Shown: positions 1 through 8,221 of the stretch, piece by piece | Layout of the letters: each line of letters opens with the position of its first letter | Position numbering within the stretch: the first letter of the stretch is position 1 | From: Candidatus Aalborgiella aggregata | GTDB taxonomy: Bacteria; Pseudomonadota; Gammaproteobacteria; Burkholderiales; Burkholderiaceae_C | Length of the DNA: 64,000 nt | Reading direction: 5' to 3' | NCBI GenBank assembly: GCA_016705065.1 | Contig: JADIYY010000003.1 | Location: 124,001 to 188,000 of the forward strand | Notes under the pieces: generated by a model | What the model saw: only the letters and a program-made list of their open reading frames with translations | What the model was told of the DNA's origin: nothing | Database searches by the model: none | Position numbers and translations under genes: made by a program

Positions 1-22
1 AGAAATGGGGGGATTTGAAAAG

Positions 23-99
23 TGGGGTGGCTGATGGGGCTCGAACCCACGACAACAGGAATCACAATCCTGGACTCTACCAGCTGAGCTACAGCCACC
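23..99 (-). tRNA. tRNA-His (GTG anticodon)
   Basis: The minus strand folds as a complete tRNA. The acceptor stem GGTGGCTG pairs with CAGCCACC, the anticodon stem-loop CAGGA-TTGTGAT-TCCTG has anticodon GTG (His), and the T-arm contains GGTTCGAGCC. The extra 5' G (G-1) typical of tRNA-His is encoded, and the 3' CCA is encoded at 23-25. It is the first feature in the window, so its transcription unit cannot be judged. Confidence 0.95.
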
Positions 100-192
100 G
101 TGAGCCTTGGATTATAGCCCAAAAATATTCAACTGCGAGTTAATGCCTTGCTAGCAGCTAGGACATTCAAAGTTGTCAAACCATACAAGTTA

Positions 193-645
193 TTATTTGG
201 CTTGATAGTTATCATGACAAGCTTTGCAAGAAGCGCTCACATCACCAAATGCCGTTTTGATTGCATCCAGATTGCCGTTTTTGCAGCTGCATCGAGCTTG
301 GCAACATCAGCAACCATCTTGTCATAACCTGCCTTGAACTTATCCTGCTCTTTCCAGATTTCAGGTGTGCCTTGAGCCTTTCAATGATTCTGTGTTCGCC
401 GTGAACGTTTGTCCTGGCAACGTGCTCACCAACACCAATACGCGGGTATTTTCTTGTGCACCTTTGGCATCAAATGGTACACGCCCCATCACCATCGCTC
501 CTATTCGCCCCATGTAGTTACCCATGATTGACATAGCTGATTGCCGATATTTAACAGCATCTTCGGGTTTTCTAAATTGCGCAGATGCGGGTGTTGCCAT
601 TGCCAATGCTGCAACAGATAATACAAAGCCTGCTATTTTTTTCAT
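193..645 (-). pseudogene. cytochrome c' gene with two compensating frameshifts
   Basis: This is a periplasmic class II cytochrome c (cytochrome c'), a four-helix-bundle haem protein. The intact start encodes a signal peptide ending near TPASAQ and the motif FRKPEDAVKYRQ, which is typical of the family. The C-terminal haem site C-K-A-C-H lies near 212-226, but in frame only after two corrections: one extra base near 378-386 and one missing A in the A-run near 284-289. The indels cancel, so the corrected gene would be a normal-length product of 150 residues. It diverges from cytochrome b561, a common pairing. Two single-base indels around homopolymers suggest sequencing error as much as true decay. 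Confidence 0.75.
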
Positions 646-688
646 AAGTTTCCTTATTGGTTTGTGTAAGAGTTATCACAATCAGTGA

Positions 689-711
689 GTTCAATTCTTA
701 TTAAATTGAAC
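689..711. promoter_or_regulatory. inverted repeat between divergent cytochrome genes
   Basis: A perfect 8-bp inverted repeat, GTTCAATT and AATTGAAC with a 7-bp spacer, lies in the 164-bp gap between the divergent cytochrome c' and b561 genes. A further GTTCAATT half-site follows at 724-731. The arrangement suits an operator for both promoters. No regulator is identifiable nearby, so this is inference. Confidence 0.3.
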
Positions 712-809
712 AGATGTGATTATTGTTCAATTCAAAAGTTCATACAATTTAGCAATCATTCGGGTAAACACTTATCATTGCCATACATTAACTTTCAATA
801 TTTAGCACC

Positions 810-1463
810 ATGAAGACTACTCGCATTTGGGATTTGGCAACACGTATCTTTCATTGGCTGCTTGTTTTCAGTGTCATCGGTTTAATCATCACCGGGAATG
901 TCGGAGGCAATGCCATGGAGTGGCATTTCCGCTTAGGTTATGTTGTCTTTACTTTGCTGCTTTTCCGTATTGTTTGGGGCTTGATTGGCGGGCATTGGTC
1001 GCGATTTACAACATTCATCTACTCCCCTAAAAGCATGATCAATTACCTGAAAGGTGCACATCCTAAACATCATGCTATTGGACATAACCCTTTAGGGGCC
1101 TTATCGGTGTTTGCACTTTTGCTAACACTTTCAGCGCAGGTTGCAACTGGATTATTCAGTGATGACGAGATTGCAGCTGTGGGACCCTTAGCCAAATATG
1201 TTTCGAATGCCACCGTCAGTCAAGCCAGTTTTTATCATACAGAAATTGGCAAACTCTTCATCATCTTGTTGGTGGTTTCTCACATAGGCGCAATTTTGTT
1301 TTATTTATTAAAAAAGCGCGAAAACCTTGTCAAGCCGATGATTCACGGTGACAAATTAGTTGATGCCGATACACCGCCATCGAGAGATGATGGTCGCATG
1401 CGACTCTTGGCTCTGATTACACTTCTCGCTTGTGCTGCAGTTGTCTACCTAACAGTAAGCTAG
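810..1463 (+). CDS. cytochrome b561 family membrane protein
   Basis: The protein (217 aa) is a di-haem b-type membrane cytochrome that would exchange electrons with periplasmic cytochromes. The N-terminus RIWDLATRIFHWLLVFSV, with the haem-ligand histidine in helix 1, is typical of the bacterial cytochrome b561/Ni-hydrogenase b-subunit fold. More histidines follow in later helices (WHFRLGY; FYHTEIGKLF; VSHIGAILF). There are four main hydrophobic helices plus a C-terminal membrane anchor (about residues 195-215). It diverges from the cytochrome c' locus, which is its likely redox partner. Confidence 0.88.
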   Translation: MKTTRIWDLATRIFHWLLVFSVIGLIITGNVGGNAMEWHFRLGYVVFTLLLFRIVWGLIGGHWSRFTTFIYSPKSMINYLKGAHPKHHAIGHNPLGALSVFALLLTLSAQVATGLFSDDEIAAVGPLAKYVSNATVSQASFYHTEIGKLFIILLVVSHIGAILFYLLKKRENLVKPMIHGDKLVDADTPPSRDDGRMRLLALITLLACAAVVYLTVS

Positions 1464-1497
1464 CCACGATTCCACAAAGATTTTGATACTGATTACC

Positions 1498-1980
1498 ATG
1501 CCTGTCATTGAAATTCTGTCTCCTCGGCATGAAGCTGATTTATTGCAAACGAAGGAAATTTTTCTAACATACGCCAAGGCCATCAACATCGATTTGTGTT
1601 TCCAAGATTTCGATACCGAATTGGCTAACTTACCTGGTGATTATTCGCCACCCAGAGGTGCTCTTTTATTGGCTTGGGTCGATCAAAAATTGGCTGGTTG
1701 TTGCGCTATGCGTCCCATTGATAGCAGCGATTATGCCAATGCGGCAGAAATGAAGCGTTTGTTTGTTCGTCCGGAATTTCGTGGCTTAGGCTTAGGCCGG
1801 CAATTGGCTGAATCTATCATTGATGCGGCACGCATGAGCGGCTACGATAGCGTGCTTTTAGACACATTGGATGACATGGAAATTGCGCGTGCGATGTATG
1901 AAGACCTTGGCTTCAAGGAAATTCCACCTTACTACCACAACCCGCTGGCAGGCGCACACTACCTCAAGGTAGATTTATAA
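1498..1980 (+). CDS. GNAT family N-acetyltransferase
   Basis: A 160-aa GNAT-fold acetyltransferase that moves the acetyl group of acetyl-CoA to an unidentified amine. The acetyl-CoA-binding motif A is visible as RPEFRGLGLGRQLAES, preceded by the motif-D/beta4 segment AAEMKRLFV. The C-terminal LYEDLGF-type helix is seen as MYEDLGFKEI. The ATG at 1498 is preferred over an upstream in-frame TTG, because the family fold starts soon after MPVIEIL. It begins 34 bp after cytochrome b561. The substrate cannot be told from sequence. Confidence 0.85.
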   Translation: MPVIEILSPRHEADLLQTKEIFLTYAKAINIDLCFQDFDTELANLPGDYSPPRGALLLAWVDQKLAGCCAMRPIDSSDYANAAEMKRLFVRPEFRGLGLGRQLAESIIDAARMSGYDSVLLDTLDDMEIARAMYEDLGFKEIPPYYHNPLAGAHYLKVDL

Positions 1981-1990
1981 TTTTATATAT

Positions 1991-2050
1991 AAAATTGGCT
2001 TGTAGACGGCGTATTTATTGCCTATATTGCTATTAAATATATAGCAATCT
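1991..2050 (+). repeat. dispersed ~60-bp repeat, copy 1 (intergenic)
   Basis: This is an intergenic copy of the dispersed element with core GGCGTATTTATTGCCT, then TTGCTATTAAATATATAGCAA. The last part is a hairpin (TTGCTAT/ATAGCAA). It sits just after the GNAT gene and before the convergent end of the peroxiredoxin gene. The other copies are at 9529, 30371, 36726, 44955, 45868, 52410 and 61812. Confidence 0.8.
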
Positions 2051-2065
2051 AGGTTTTCGCTGATT

Positions 2066-2572
2066 TTATGCTTTCGCTTGTGTCAGCATGGTCGCAGCAT
2101 CACTGACTTCAAATTTACCTGGTGCCTCGATATTCAGTGTGGTGACTTTGCCATCTTTCACCAGCATGGAATAACGGTTGCTGCGCAAACCCATGCCCTT
2201 GCCGCTAAGGTCCAGCGTCAAACCTGTTGCTTTGGTAAAAACCGCATCGCCATCGGCCAACATGCGTACTTTGCCATTGGTTTTTTGATCGCGCGCCCAT
2301 GCCCCCATGACGAATGCGTCGTTGACACTTACACACCAAATTTCGTCTACGCCTGCTGCTTTGAATTCTGCTACGCGCTCGGCATAGCCAGGTACATGTT
2401 TAGCAGAGCAAGTTGGCGTGAAAGCGCCAGGTAAAGCAAATAACGCGATGGTTTTACCTGCGCTGGCTTTGCTCACATCGACCGCGTTAGGGCCTAAGCT
2501 ACAGCCCTCAGTTTCAACATCTGCAAATTCCATTAAAGTTGCTGCTGGTAAGGTGTCGCCGACTTTGATCAT
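2066..2572 (-). CDS. peroxiredoxin (Prx5/AhpE-like, atypical 2-Cys type)
   Basis: A 168-aa cytoplasmic thiol peroxidase that reduces H2O2 and alkyl hydroperoxides. The active site is PGAFTPTCS, in which the Cys is the peroxidatic residue and the Thr and Pro are the conserved partners. EIWCVSVNDAFVMGAW is the family signature downstream. The fold and length match stand-alone members of the peroxiredoxin-5 group, which often use glutaredoxin and glutathione. It is a single gene followed by repeat copy 1. Confidence 0.93.
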   Translation of the reverse strand: MIKVGDTLPAATLMEFADVETEGCSLGPNAVDVSKASAGKTIALFALPGAFTPTCSAKHVPGYAERVAEFKAAGVDEIWCVSVNDAFVMGAWARDQKTNGKVRMLADGDAVFTKATGLTLDLSGKGMGLRSNRYSMLVKDGKVTTLNIEAPGKFEVSDAATMLTQAKA

Positions 2573-2628
2573 GATGTTTTCCTGTAAAAGTTAATGATAG
2601 TGAAACGCGTATTTTCTCAAAACACAGC

Positions 2629-2666
2629 GCACAAAATAAAAGCGGCTCACAATTGTGAGCCGCTTT
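2629..2666 (-). terminator. terminator ending the ribosomal protein operon
   Basis: A 28-bp perfect palindrome (2639-2666, AAAGCGGCTCAC plus its complement, with AATT at the apex) is followed on the minus strand by TTTTATTTT. It lies 56 bp after the rpsQ stop. It is a strong rho-independent terminator for the S10 operon and separates it from the peroxiredoxin gene. Confidence 0.9.
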
Positions 2667-2721
2667 ATAGGGTCATTGCTGAAGTGTTAAAAGACTTTGA
2701 AAAAAGCCTTACACACCGACA

Positions 2722-2991
2722 TTAATCGACAATAGCCTTTTGTACCAAACGGCTGGCTACCCAGTTTTTGGTTTTAGAAATTGGGCGGCTTTCAGTGATC
2801 TCAATAGTGTCACCCATTTTGTATTCGCCCTTTTCATCGTGTGCATGGTACTTGCTGCTTTTAGCAACAATTTTGCCGTAGAGTTCGTGCTTAACACGGC
2901 GCTCAATCAGCACAGTCACAGTCTTGCTGCGTTTATCGCTGACCACCTTGCCAATCAAGGTGCGCTTGAGGGATGTTTTAGCTTCCGTCAT
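2722..2991 (-). CDS. rpsQ: 30S ribosomal protein S17
   Basis: An 89-aa primary 16S rRNA-binding protein of the small subunit. It has the OB-fold pattern of S17: LIGKVVSDKRSKTVTVLIER near the N-terminus, then HDEKGEYKMGDTIEITESRP with the conserved SRPISKTK tail. It is the last gene of the operon, 11 bp after rpmC and just before a strong terminator. The usual next gene, rplN, is not adjacent here. Confidence 0.97.
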   Translation of the reverse strand: MTEAKTSLKRTLIGKVVSDKRSKTVTVLIERRVKHELYGKIVAKSSKYHAHDEKGEYKMGDTIEITESRPISKTKNWVASRLVQKAIVD

Positions 2992-3002
2992 TCAGTTGCT
3001 CC

Positions 3003-3206
3003 TTATTTGCTAGTGGTTGCGGCTTGCTTTTGACCCAAAATGGTCTTGGCACGCGCAATGTTGCGACGCGCAGAGCTGAGCGTTGCAGTGTTGGTGAGTT
3101 GTTGAGTTGCTTTTTGCATGCGTAAGCCAAAATGTGCTTTTTGCAAAGCTTTGACTTCAGTTTGCAATGCTGCAACGTCTTTTTGGCGTAATTCAGTAGC
3201 TTTCAT
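3003..3206 (-). CDS. rpmC: 50S ribosomal protein L29
   Basis: A 67-aa helical hairpin protein at the polypeptide exit tunnel of the large subunit. The pattern MKATELRQKD, then a long helix and RRNIARAKTIL, is characteristic of L29. It lies between rplP and rpsQ, as in most S10 operons, 15 bp from rplP. Confidence 0.96.
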   Translation of the reverse strand: MKATELRQKDVAALQTEVKALQKAHFGLRMQKATQQLTNTATLSSARRNIARAKTILGQKQAATTSK

Positions 3207-3221
3207 ATCTGTTTCTCCTGA

Positions 3222-3638
3222 TTATTGACCAAGTGCACGTGCGACAAAAGTCGTACGCAAAGGCAGTTTGGCAGCAGCCAAACGGAACGCTTCACGAGCC
3301 AACTCTTCTGGAACACCGACAATTTCAAACACAATTTTGCCAGGCTGAATTTCAGCAACGTAGTATTCAGGATTACCTTTACCATTACCCATACGCACTT
3401 CAGCAGGTTTTTGGGAAATTGGTTTGTCGGGGAACACACGAATCCAAATACGGCCGCCACGTTTAACGTGACGAGAAATAGCACGGCGTGCTGCTTCGAT
3501 TTGGCGCGCAGTTAAACGGCCACGGTCAGTACATTTCAGACCGAAATCACCAAACGCCACTGAGCTGCCTCGTGTAGCGACACCGGTGTTACGGCCTTTT
3601 TGCTCTTTGCGGTACTTGCGACGAGCGGGTTGCAACAT
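3222..3638 (-). CDS. rplP: 50S ribosomal protein L16
   Basis: A 138-aa large-subunit protein near the A-site tRNA and the peptidyl transferase centre. It starts MLQPARRKYRKEQKGRN and includes the signature KRGGRIWIRVFPDKPIS and the GKGNPEYYVA segment, all typical of bacterial L16. It starts 2 bp after the rpsC stop, which suggests translational coupling. Confidence 0.97.
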   Translation of the reverse strand: MLQPARRKYRKEQKGRNTGVATRGSSVAFGDFGLKCTDRGRLTARQIEAARRAISRHVKRGGRIWIRVFPDKPISQKPAEVRMGNGKGNPEYYVAEIQPGKIVFEIVGVPEELAREAFRLAAAKLPLRTTFVARALGQ

Positions 3639-3640
3639 AA

Positions 3641-4564
3641 TTATTCTCCTTTGCCGTCAGTCGCTGCTGGGGCAGCGGCAGGCGCGGCTACTTTACGTAC
3701 GCGCTTAACGGCAGGTTTCGGTGCATCAGCACCTGGGGTAACAGTGGCAGTAGCCTCTGCGGGTTTATCGCTTCCATCAACGGGAGCGCTGACAATGCGA
3801 CGCGGCGCACGCACAGCTGGCTTGTCACCAGTCGTACCTGCAGGGCGTGCTTCACGACGCGGACCACGTGGATCACGGCGACCAGCGCGGTCATCTTCTG
3901 GACGTGGTGTCTCTACCACTGCTGGCAGATCGTTACGACCTAAAGTATCACCTTTGTAAACCCAAACTTTCACGCCAATAATGCCGTATGTAGTTTGAGC
4001 TTCAGAAGTGCCGTAGTCAATATCTGAACGCAATGTATGCAATGGCACGCGGCCTTCGCGATACCATTCGGTACGCGCAATTTCGATACCATTCAAACGA
4101 CCTGCAGACATGATCTTGATGCCCAATGCGCCCAAACGCATGGCGTTTTGCATGGCACGTTTCATGGCACGGCGGAACATGATGCGCTTTTCAAGCTGTT
4201 GAGTAATCGAATCAGCAATCAATTTGGCATCGATTTCTGGCTTGCGCACTTCTTCGATATTGACAGCGACAGGCACACCCAATTGTTTGCCCAAATCACG
4301 CTTCAAGTTTTCAATGTCTTCGCCTTTTTTGCCGATAACGACGCCTGGACGAGCAGAGAAAATGGTGATGCGCGCATTTTTTGCTGGGCGCTCAATGAGA
4401 ACGCGTGACACAGATGCGTTTTTAAGCTTGGCCTTCAGATACTCACGCACCTTGATGTCTTCCGCCAACATGCCCGCGAAATCGCGGTTATTGGCATACC
4501 AACGTGATGACCAGTTGCGGCTAATAGCTAGGCGAAAGCCTGTTGGGTTGATTTTTTGTCCCAT
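3641..4564 (-). CDS. rpsC: 30S ribosomal protein S3 with long C-terminal tail
   Basis: A 307-aa small-subunit head protein at the mRNA entry channel. The N-terminal KH domain contains the motif VVIGKKGEDIENLKRDL, and the C-terminal S3 domain contains GRLNGIEIARTEWYREGR. It is about 70 residues longer than the E. coli protein. The extension (about residues 225-307) is rich in Arg, Pro and Ala (RRDPRGPRREARP) and ends alanine-rich. Similar extensions are known in Comamonadaceae, so this is a lineage marker rather than a fusion. Confidence 0.96.
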   Translation of the reverse strand: MGQKINPTGFRLAISRNWSSRWYANNRDFAGMLAEDIKVREYLKAKLKNASVSRVLIERPAKNARITIFSARPGVVIGKKGEDIENLKRDLGKQLGVPVAVNIEEVRKPEIDAKLIADSITQQLEKRIMFRRAMKRAMQNAMRLGALGIKIMSAGRLNGIEIARTEWYREGRVPLHTLRSDIDYGTSEAQTTYGIIGVKVWVYKGDTLGRNDLPAVVETPRPEDDRAGRRDPRGPRREARPAGTTGDKPAVRAPRRIVSAPVDGSDKPAEATATVTPGADAPKPAVKRVRKVAAPAAAPAATDGKGE

Positions 4565-4579
4565 ATTAATTCAGACCTT

Positions 4580-4909
4580 TCAATTACCAACCGTCACGTA
4601 CACATGGCACGTGGGCTTGCTGATGCTGTTGCCACGGCCTTTAGCGCGCGCGGTGAAGCGTTTGAGCGTAGCGCCTTGTTCGACGTAGATAGTTTTCACT
4701 CTCAATTCATCGATATCAGCGCCATCGTTATGTTCTGCATTTGCGATAGCCGACTCAAGCACTTTCTTGATAATCACAGCCGCTTTTTTCTGCGTAAACT
4801 GTAAAACATTCAATGCTTGGTCAACTTTTTTGCCGCGAATTAAATCTGCGACCAGGCGTCCTTTGTCTACTGACAAACGCACGCCACGTAATGTTGCACG
4901 TGTTTCCAT
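4580..4909 (-). CDS. rplV: 50S ribosomal protein L22
   Basis: A 109-aa large-subunit protein whose beta-hairpin lines the exit tunnel. The start METRATLRGVRLSVDKGRLV and the end TARAKGRGNSISKPTCH match the L22 hairpin region, the site of macrolide-resistance changes in other bacteria. It lies between rpsS and rpsC, in the standard order. Confidence 0.97.
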   Translation of the reverse strand: METRATLRGVRLSVDKGRLVADLIRGKKVDQALNVLQFTQKKAAVIIKKVLESAIANAEHNDGADIDELRVKTIYVEQGATLKRFTARAKGRGNSISKPTCHVYVTVGN

Positions 4910-4918
4910 GGTCTTTCC

Positions 4919-5197
4919 TTATTTCTTCACGACTTTTTTATCAGCCGCATGACCCTTGAAAGTACGAGTGAGCGCGAACTCACCTAACTTATGGCCAACC
5001 ATCTGGTCGGTGATATACACAGGAATATGTTGCTTGCCGTTATGGACAGCAATTGTCAAGCCAATAAACTCTGGCAACACCATAGAACGGCGTGACCAAG
5101 TTTTAATCGGCTTTTTGTCTTTGCCTGCAACGGCTTTATCAACCTTTGCAACCAAGTGATGGTCTACAAATGGACCTTTTTTGAGAGAGCGAGTCAT
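4919..5197 (-). CDS. rpsS: 30S ribosomal protein S19
   Basis: A 92-aa 16S rRNA-binding protein of the 30S head that contacts S13. The start MTRSLKKGPFVDHHL and the segment FIGLTIAVHNGKQHIPVYI, with GEFALTRTFKGH, are diagnostic. It is 9 bp upstream of rplV and 11 bp downstream of rplB. Confidence 0.97.
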   Translation of the reverse strand: MTRSLKKGPFVDHHLVAKVDKAVAGKDKKPIKTWSRRSMVLPEFIGLTIAVHNGKQHIPVYITDQMVGHKLGEFALTRTFKGHAADKKVVKK

Positions 5198-5208
5198 GTG
5201 CCTTCCCC

Positions 5209-6033
5209 TTATTTCTTACGACGCGACACAACCATAACCTGGGTGCGCTTGTTGTTACGGGTACGATAACCCTTGGTGAGATTACCCCAAGGATCGACAG
5301 GATGACGGCCTTCGCCAGTTTTACCTTCGCCACCACCATGTGGGTGATCAACAGGATTCATAACCACACCACGAACGGTAGGACGAATACCCATCCAACG
5401 TTTCACACCGGCTTTACCTAAACGGCGCAAGCTGTGTTCTTCGTTGGCGACTTCACCAATGGTTGCACGGCATTCGATGTGAATCTTGCGCACTTCACCT
5501 GAACGCATACGCACTTGAGCATAAATGCCTTCGCGAGCGAGCAAGGTTGCTGAAGTACCGGCCGAACGTGCAATTTGCGCGCCCTTACCGATTTGCATTT
5601 CGATGCAGTGAATGGTTGAACCAACAGGGATATTGCGAATAGGCAATGTGTTACCAGCACGAATCGGCGCTTCTGCTCCGCTCATGATGCTTGCACCAGC
5701 CTCTAAGCCGCGAGGAGCGATTACATAACGACGCTCACCATCAGCATAGCAAACCAATGCCAAATGTGCTGAACGGTTTGGATCGTATTCAATACGCTCT
5801 ACTTTTGCGGGAATACCGTCTTTGTTACGCAAAAAGTCAACGACACGGTAATGGTGTTTATGTCCACCACCACGATGACGAATCGTGATATGACCGTTGT
5901 TGTTACGGCCAGCGTTTTGCATTTGTGGCTCTAACAATGGAGCATGAGGTGCACCTTTGTACAGATGATCACGTGTTACCTTCACCACGCCACGACGGCC
6001 TGGTGAGGTTGGTTTCATTTTAATGACAGCCAT
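5209..6033 (-). CDS. rplB: 50S ribosomal protein L2
   Basis: A 274-aa large-subunit core protein needed for subunit association and peptidyl transferase assembly. It shows an OB-fold (RHRGGGHKHHYRVVDF) and an SH3-like domain. The signature GVVMNPVDHPHGGGEGKTGE contains the conserved His of the peptidyl transferase region. It is full length for the family and 2 bp from rplW. Confidence 0.98.
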   Translation of the reverse strand: MAVIKMKPTSPGRRGVVKVTRDHLYKGAPHAPLLEPQMQNAGRNNNGHITIRHRGGGHKHHYRVVDFLRNKDGIPAKVERIEYDPNRSAHLALVCYADGERRYVIAPRGLEAGASIMSGAEAPIRAGNTLPIRNIPVGSTIHCIEMQIGKGAQIARSAGTSATLLAREGIYAQVRMRSGEVRKIHIECRATIGEVANEEHSLRRLGKAGVKRWMGIRPTVRGVVMNPVDHPHGGGEGKTGEGRHPVDPWGNLTKGYRTRNNKRTQVMVVSRRKK

Positions 6034-6035
6034 GA

Positions 6036-6371
6036 TTACGCAGCCTCCCCAGATAGGTTCAGCTCTTGACCAGGTTTGAGCATCACGTAGGCTTTGCGAA
6101 CATTGTCGCGACGTCCCATTGATTTGCCAAAACGCTTGGTTTTGCCTTTGGTATTCACCATATTCACTGATTTCACTTCAACTTTGAACATCAATTCCAC
6201 AGCGGCTTTGATTTCAGGTTTTGTAGCGTCTTGCAGCACCTTGAATGTGACAACATTGCCCTTGTCAGCAACCATGGTTGCTTTTTCAGACACGATGGGT
6301 GCAACCAATAATTGCATCAAACGGCCTTCGTCAAATTGGCATTCTGCTTTGGTCGGATTCATGCGGCTCAT
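6036..6371 (-). CDS. rplW: 50S ribosomal protein L23
   Basis: A 111-aa exit-tunnel protein that forms the docking site for trigger factor and SRP. Motifs are LLVAPIVSEKATMV and VNTKGKTKRFGKSMGRRDN. The start at 6371 overlaps the rplD stop as ATGA. A second ATG at 6362 is possible, but the overlap favours 6371. The first ~17 residues are variable in this group. Confidence 0.95.
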   Translation of the reverse strand: MSRMNPTKAECQFDEGRLMQLLVAPIVSEKATMVADKGNVVTFKVLQDATKPEIKAAVELMFKVEVKSVNMVNTKGKTKRFGKSMGRRDNVRKAYVMLKPGQELNLSGEAA

Positions 6372-6988
6372 GCGAACATCTCCTTGAGTTTTTCGACGGC
6401 AGCTTTGGTCACGATCACTTTCTTAAAGTGAACCAAAGAAACTGGGTCAGCGTAACGTGGCTCTACAACCATCACATTGACCAAGTTACGAGATGCCAAA
6501 TACAAATTCTCATCCACCTCATCTGCAATCACCAAAACAGATTGCAAATTCATAGCTTTGAATTTTGCAGCCAATGGTGCAGTTTTAGGTGAGTCAACTT
6601 TCAAAGAGTCAACGATGGCCAAACGACCTTCGCGTGCCAACTGAGAGAAAATAGAAGCCATGCCAGCACGGTACATTTTCTTGTTGATTTTTTGTGTGAA
6701 ATTCTCATCCGGGCTGTTTGGGAAAGCGCGACCGCCTCCACGCCACAAAGGAGAAGATGTCATACCAGCACGTGCACGACCAGTACCCTTTTGCGCAAAA
6801 GGCTTTTTGGTTGAGTGACGAACTGTGCGACGATCTTTTTGAGCACGTGTACCTTGACGTGCATTGGCTTGGAATGCGACAACCACTTGGTGAACCAAGT
6901 CTTCGTTGTAATCACGTCCAAACACAGTCTCTGGTACATCGTAAGTTGATGCTGCTTGACCTTGGTCATTCAGGAGTTCGATATTCAT
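6368..6988 (-). CDS. rplD: 50S ribosomal protein L4
   Basis: A 206-aa large-subunit protein whose loop reaches the exit tunnel. In E. coli L4 also represses its own S10 operon. The loop region KPFAQKGTGRARAGMTSSPL is the family signature. It overlaps rplC by one base (TAATG) and rplW by four, so L3, L4 and L23 are translationally coupled. Confidence 0.97.
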   Translation of the reverse strand: MNIELLNDQGQAASTYDVPETVFGRDYNEDLVHQVVVAFQANARQGTRAQKDRRTVRHSTKKPFAQKGTGRARAGMTSSPLWRGGGRAFPNSPDENFTQKINKKMYRAGMASIFSQLAREGRLAIVDSLKVDSPKTAPLAAKFKAMNLQSVLVIADEVDENLYLASRNLVNVMVVEPRYADPVSLVHFKKVIVTKAAVEKLKEMFA

Positions 6989-7662
6989 TATTTCGCTCCT
7001 TTCACAGTCTTGGCTTTAACCGCTGGACGAACGCTGACGAAACCGCCAGCTGAACCAGGAATAGCACCTTTGATCATCAACAATTGACGCGCTTCGTCAA
7101 TGCGAACCACGTCTAAATTTTGAATCGTTTTAGTCACATTACCCATTTGACCCGACATGCGCTTTCCAGGGAACACGCGACCAGGATCTTGGTTCATACC
7201 GATAGAACCAGGCACATTGTGCGAACGGCTGTTACCGTGCGATGCGCGCTGTGAACTGAAGTTATGGCGGGTAATGGTTCCGGTAAAGCCTTTACCAATT
7301 GAAGTGCCTTGCACATCAACGGATTGACCGACTGCAAATACAGCAGACGCAGGCACAACTGCACCAGCAGCGTATTGGCCAGCGGTATCAGCAGTTACAC
7401 GGAATTCTTGGATGATTTCACCGGCTTCAACGCCTGCTTTCGCAAGGTGGCCAGCAATTGGCTTGGTCACACGCGATGCTTTGCGCGAACCAAACGTTAC
7501 CTGCAAGGCAACGTAGCCATCATTCTCATTGGTTTTAATCTGAGTCACACGGTTGTTTGACACATCGACTACCGTGACAGGAACTGAATCCCCTTCATCG
7601 GTAAAGACACGCATCATGCCAACCTTGCGCCCCAGCAACCCTAAGGAATTGCTCAGACTCAT
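6988..7662 (-). CDS. rplC: 50S ribosomal protein L3
   Basis: A 224-aa early-assembly protein whose central extension reaches the peptidyl transferase centre. It starts MSLSNSLGLLGRKVGMMRVF. The central loop GNSRSHNVPGSIGMNQDPGR contains the Gln that is methylated by PrmB in other bacteria. It is preceded by a 219-bp gap after rpsJ, unlike the tight spacing downstream. Confidence 0.97.
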   Translation of the reverse strand: MSLSNSLGLLGRKVGMMRVFTDEGDSVPVTVVDVSNNRVTQIKTNENDGYVALQVTFGSRKASRVTKPIAGHLAKAGVEAGEIIQEFRVTADTAGQYAAGAVVPASAVFAVGQSVDVQGTSIGKGFTGTITRHNFSSQRASHGNSRSHNVPGSIGMNQDPGRVFPGKRMSGQMGNVTKTIQNLDVVRIDEARQLLMIKGAIPGSAGGFVSVRPAVKAKTVKGAK

Positions 7663-7881
7663 GTTTTTCTCCCGTTCTCACGGTTTATTCTTCCACCGCT
7701 GCGACTTCAATTGGCCACATGCGTTTTGCGTGAAAGAGGGTTAATAATACTCTATGCTTAAAAAACACAGAGCCTCAGATTATAGAACGAACCAAGGCAT
7801 AAAAGCCAAGTTCGCTCTAAATTTCTGAACTATTTGTAGAAATTCAGCCCTAAATTCAGTCTTTTAAAGCTGAGTTGCCAT
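7663..7881 (-). promoter_or_regulatory. 219-bp rpsJ-rplC spacer, possible leader or internal promoter
   Basis: This non-coding spacer interrupts an otherwise tightly packed operon. It contains a small hairpin (AATTTCT near 7819 pairing with AGAAATT near 7839) and an A-run near 7760. The size suggests an internal promoter or a regulatory leader for rplC onward, but I see no clear -35/-10 pair. Confidence 0.3.
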
Positions 7882-8196
7882 TTATTGCAACTTGATTTCT
7901 ACGTCCACGCCAGCAGGCAGGTCGAGTTTCATCAATGCGTCAACAGTTTTATCTGTTGGGTCAACGATGTCCATCAAACGCTGGTGCGTGCGAATTTCGA
8001 ATTGATCGCGACTGGTCTTGTTCACGTGCGGTGAACGCAGGATATCAAAACGCTTCATGCGTGTTGGCAAAGGCACGGGACCCTTGACAATAGCGCCTGT
8101 ACGCTTAGCAGTATCAACAATCTCAGCTGCAGATTGGTCAATCAGTTTGTAATCAAACGCTTTGAGGCGAATGCGAATTTTTTGTTTGGTTGCCAT
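7882..8196 (-). CDS. rpsJ: 30S ribosomal protein S10 (NusE)
   Basis: A 104-aa small-subunit head protein, also the NusE antitermination factor that binds NusB and NusG. The start KIRIRLKAFDYKLID and the segment VKGPVPLPTRMKRFDILRSP are diagnostic. It lies 25 bp after tuf, as is usual in betaproteobacterial str-S10 clusters. Confidence 0.97.
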   Translation of the reverse strand: MATKQKIRIRLKAFDYKLIDQSAAEIVDTAKRTGAIVKGPVPLPTRMKRFDILRSPHVNKTSRDQFEIRTHQRLMDIVDPTDKTVDALMKLDLPAGVDVEIKLQ

Positions 8197-8221
8197 AAGT
8201 TTGTCTAGCTTTCTCTAACGA

